A stretch of 16,408 bases of DNA from Azoarcus sp. (GTDB lineage Bacteria > Pseudomonadota > Gammaproteobacteria > Burkholderiales > Rhodocyclaceae). Numbering within the stretch: the first letter of the stretch is position 1; every line of letters begins with the position of its first letter. Positions 14,801 to 16,408 of this stretch are shown here, one piece after another. A program made the position numbers and the translations under genes. Below the pieces are notes generated by a model, which was not told where the DNA came from, did not search any database, and was given only the letters and a program-made list of their open reading frames with translations. The stretch covers positions 1 to 16,408 of the forward strand of contig JAIRLA010000021.1 in NCBI GenBank assembly GCA_031259795.1, given 5' to 3'.

Positions 14801-16045
14801 TCATGCTTCCGCCGGTTGCTTTTCCGTATCTTGGTCTTCGTTCCGGGGGTATTCATCCATGGCCGGATGCAGGCCGTCGGTTTGTTCTTCTTCGTATTTC
14901 CCGGTTTTCAATAGCGAATGGGTGGAGAAAACGCCGGTTGGTCCGGTATAGGGGCCGAGATCGTATTCGAGAATGGCGCTCAGGCAGAGGATGTCATCAA
15001 TGGCGGTAAGCGCGAAGCCTTGCCGCGTCTTGTCCCTGTTGTCGCGCAGGAGATACTGCAAATAAGCCTGGCATTCGCGCGATCCCCATATTTCCTGCAA
15101 ATGCTCGGTGACGTGGCGCGTTTCTTCGATCCCGTGTCTCGGGTTGCGGGCATCGTCGAAATTCTCCCAGGTGACGGTCCAGACATTGAACGTCTCGTTC
15201 AGCTTGTGCGCGATCTTGTCGAACTCGGCGCGCTGGCCGCTTTCCCGGTAGACCTCGAGTAATTTGAGCCACGGCGCGACGGCTTCCCGCGGATGATTGC
15301 CGATGAAGTTCGTCAGGGTCTCGACGGCACTGTTGACCCGGCCAAAGCTCAGCATGAGCTCGGCCAGTTCGATGGTGGATTCGTGCGCGTGAACTTTCGT
15401 GTCCGGAGTGAAGACCGACACGCCGCGCGGATCGAAAGCGGGCGCGGCAACGTCCCAATCGGGCAGGGTCGGGACGAAAGGATGGATCAATGGCGGGAGC
15501 ACCATATCGGTGTCGTTGGCGTCGTCCGTCGCGGCGGGCGGCGGCGGAATCTCGCTCGTGGCGTCGGCCTGCGCATCGGGCGCGTCATGCTGTTGGCGTG
15601 TGCGCAGCAGCAGGATGACGCTGAGGGCAAGGGCGAAAACGGCAAGCCCGCCGAAAATCCAGTTGAACGAGGGCTTTATCGGCGCGTCTGGCCGGGAAGG
15701 CGCGGGAAGCGGCGGGGAAACGGGCGCGGCGCGGGGCGCCGATTGCGGAAGGGCGCTGGCCTTTTCGGTGGTGGCCTGTACATCGGTAGCGATCTGGTCG
15801 ATTTGCTTCAGCAAATGGTCTTGCGCCTTTTCGAGTTCACGGATGCGCGTCAGCAGCGCCTTTTTGGCGGCTTCACTACGTTCGAGCGCGGCGTCGATTT
15901 CATCCATGGGCGGGGCTGGATCGCCCGGAAGAGCGGCGGCGCCGGGGGCGGAGTGTGTTTCCGGCGCGGCGAATGTGGCGGAAGGCAGGCAGGCGGCGAG
16001 CATGCCTGCAAGTAAAAGGGCGATTCCGGTTCGTCCTGTATCCAT
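14801..16045 (-). CDS. FimV-like membrane protein
   Basis: The product is 414 aa. Residues 1-26 are a signal sequence with two readings: cleavage after TFA (26), or a lipobox LAAC with Cys19. Residues 47-98 form a predicted coiled coil (LLTRIRELEKAQDHLLKQID). A Pro-rich stretch (99-125) precedes a membrane helix (129-147). An acidic Pro-rich linker leads to a helical, TPR-like domain (about 220-300) with ESTIELAELMLSFGRVNSAV and WLKLLEVYRESGQRAEFDKI, the motif style of FimV C-terminal regions. An unassigned, acidic C-terminal part follows. FimV-type proteins organise polar machinery and type IV pilus/secretion assembly. This one is much shorter than Pseudomonas FimV, and I do not see an N-terminal LysM, so FimV-like is safer. 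It stands alone. The ATG at 16045 has only a weak ribosome-binding site. Confidence 0.75.
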   Translation of the reverse strand: MDTGRTGIALLLAGMLAACLPSATFAAPETHSAPGAAALPGDPAPPMDEIDAALERSEAAKKALLTRIRELEKAQDHLLKQIDQIATDVQATTEKASALPQSAPRAAPVSPPLPAPSRPDAPIKPSFNWIFGGLAVFALALSVILLLRTRQQHDAPDAQADATSEIPPPPAATDDANDTDMVLPPLIHPFVPTLPDWDVAAPAFDPRGVSVFTPDTKVHAHESTIELAELMLSFGRVNSAVETLTNFIGNHPREAVAPWLKLLEVYRESGQRAEFDKIAHKLNETFNVWTVTWENFDDARNPRHGIEETRHVTEHLQEIWGSRECQAYLQYLLRDNRDKTRQGFALTAIDDILCLSAILEYDLGPYTGPTGVFSTHSLLKTGKYEEEQTDGLHPAMDEYPRNEDQDTEKQPAEA

Positions 16046-16408
16046 GTTTTCTGCTCAATGAACGGGGCTGAAGTCGGCGATGAATCGTTTGAGTGGTTCG
16101 CTATCGTACAGCATCAGAGGCATTGGAAGTCATACGCAACACGAAAGGTGTGGGATCGAGGCAGCAGCAACTATATCGACGGGCATCCATGCCTGCCGCT
16201 CAACACGCGGCTTCCTCTCCCGCAAGCGGGAGAGCCTCCCCCCTCGCAATGACGAGTTCTCCCGATGGACACTTCCCTCCCCCGCTTGCGGCATAGGCAT
16301 CTACACACTGTATTTCCCCTGTTAATGTTGATACAAAATGCCTGCTCGCTGTTTTGCGTCCATACTACCTCTCGCGCTGTTTTAAGCAAATATTGTGCCA
16401 ATTAATTG
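16046..16408. other. Intergenic end region with hairpin and dispersed repeats
   Basis: No gene is supported. A 9-bp hairpin CTCTCCCGC-aa-GCGGGAGAG lies at 16215-16234. It is followed by CCTCGCAATGACGAG (16242-16256), TTCTCCCGATGGAC and CCCTCCCCCGCTTGCGG (about 16275-16291). These are the same modules seen near 1090, 2692 and 5303. The last 90 bp are AT-rich and may hold a promoter for a gene beyond the window. The FimV-like gene's promoter should lie in 16046-16180, but I see no strong match. Confidence 0.6.

Noticed and set aside
1..16408. tRNA, rRNA, integrase, transposase or toxin-antitoxin genes
   Set aside because: I looked for them because of the repeats, but saw no tRNA-like cloverleaf, rRNA stretch or recognisable mobile-element protein on either strand.

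Overview
The window looks like chromosomal DNA from a high-GC betaproteobacterium, probably a Rhodocyclales/Accumulibacter-like, floc- or biofilm-forming lineage. The reasons are the xseB-ispA-dxs-folE2 cluster divergent from a Rieske oxygenase, the tatBC, S1C-protease and Nif3 genes, a FimV-like protein, and a PEP-CTERM (exosortase-sorted) protein with a sigma-54-type promoter. The lineage is inferred from gene content only.

Layout. Positions 1-3237 are accessory DNA. They hold a 21-bp tandem array (96-272), an uncharacterised gene (312-962), and a secreted-protein gene (1803-2621) bracketed by two copies of a composite intergenic repeat of about 430-460 bp. The second copy runs up to tatB; tatB and tatC (3238-4397) overlap by 4 bp, and no tatA is present. 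Positions 4398-5390 hold no intact gene. They contain a second, unrelated 21-bp tandem array that merges into a decayed CRISPR array with 28-nt subtype I-F-like repeats at a 60-nt period and no cas genes. Several of its spacers are a perfect 28-bp palindrome, and a two-unit block has been duplicated.

Positions 5391-9974 (minus strand) form a compact run: xseB, ispA, dxs, folE2 and an OmpA-like lipoprotein gene. It makes exonuclease VII small subunit, the isoprenoid precursors DXP and FPP, and 7,8-dihydroneopterin triphosphate for folate. Divergent from it is a Rieske non-heme iron oxygenase gene (10123-11232). It ends at a hairpin terminator shared with the convergent PEP-CTERM gene (11330-12142), which has a -24/-12 promoter about 200 bp upstream.

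Positions 12817-14792 hold a divergent pair: a membrane-anchored DegS/AlgW-type protease (minus) and a Nif3-family protein (plus). A FimV-like membrane protein (minus) converges on Nif3. The window ends in repeat-bearing intergenic DNA.

The metabolic genes are ordinary and intact. The points of interest are the repeats: an orphan I-F-like CRISPR relic with palindromic spacers, two 21-bp arrays, and composite repeats flanking a cargo gene beside a tat operon separated from its usual neighbours. I see no convincing undescribed multi-gene system.
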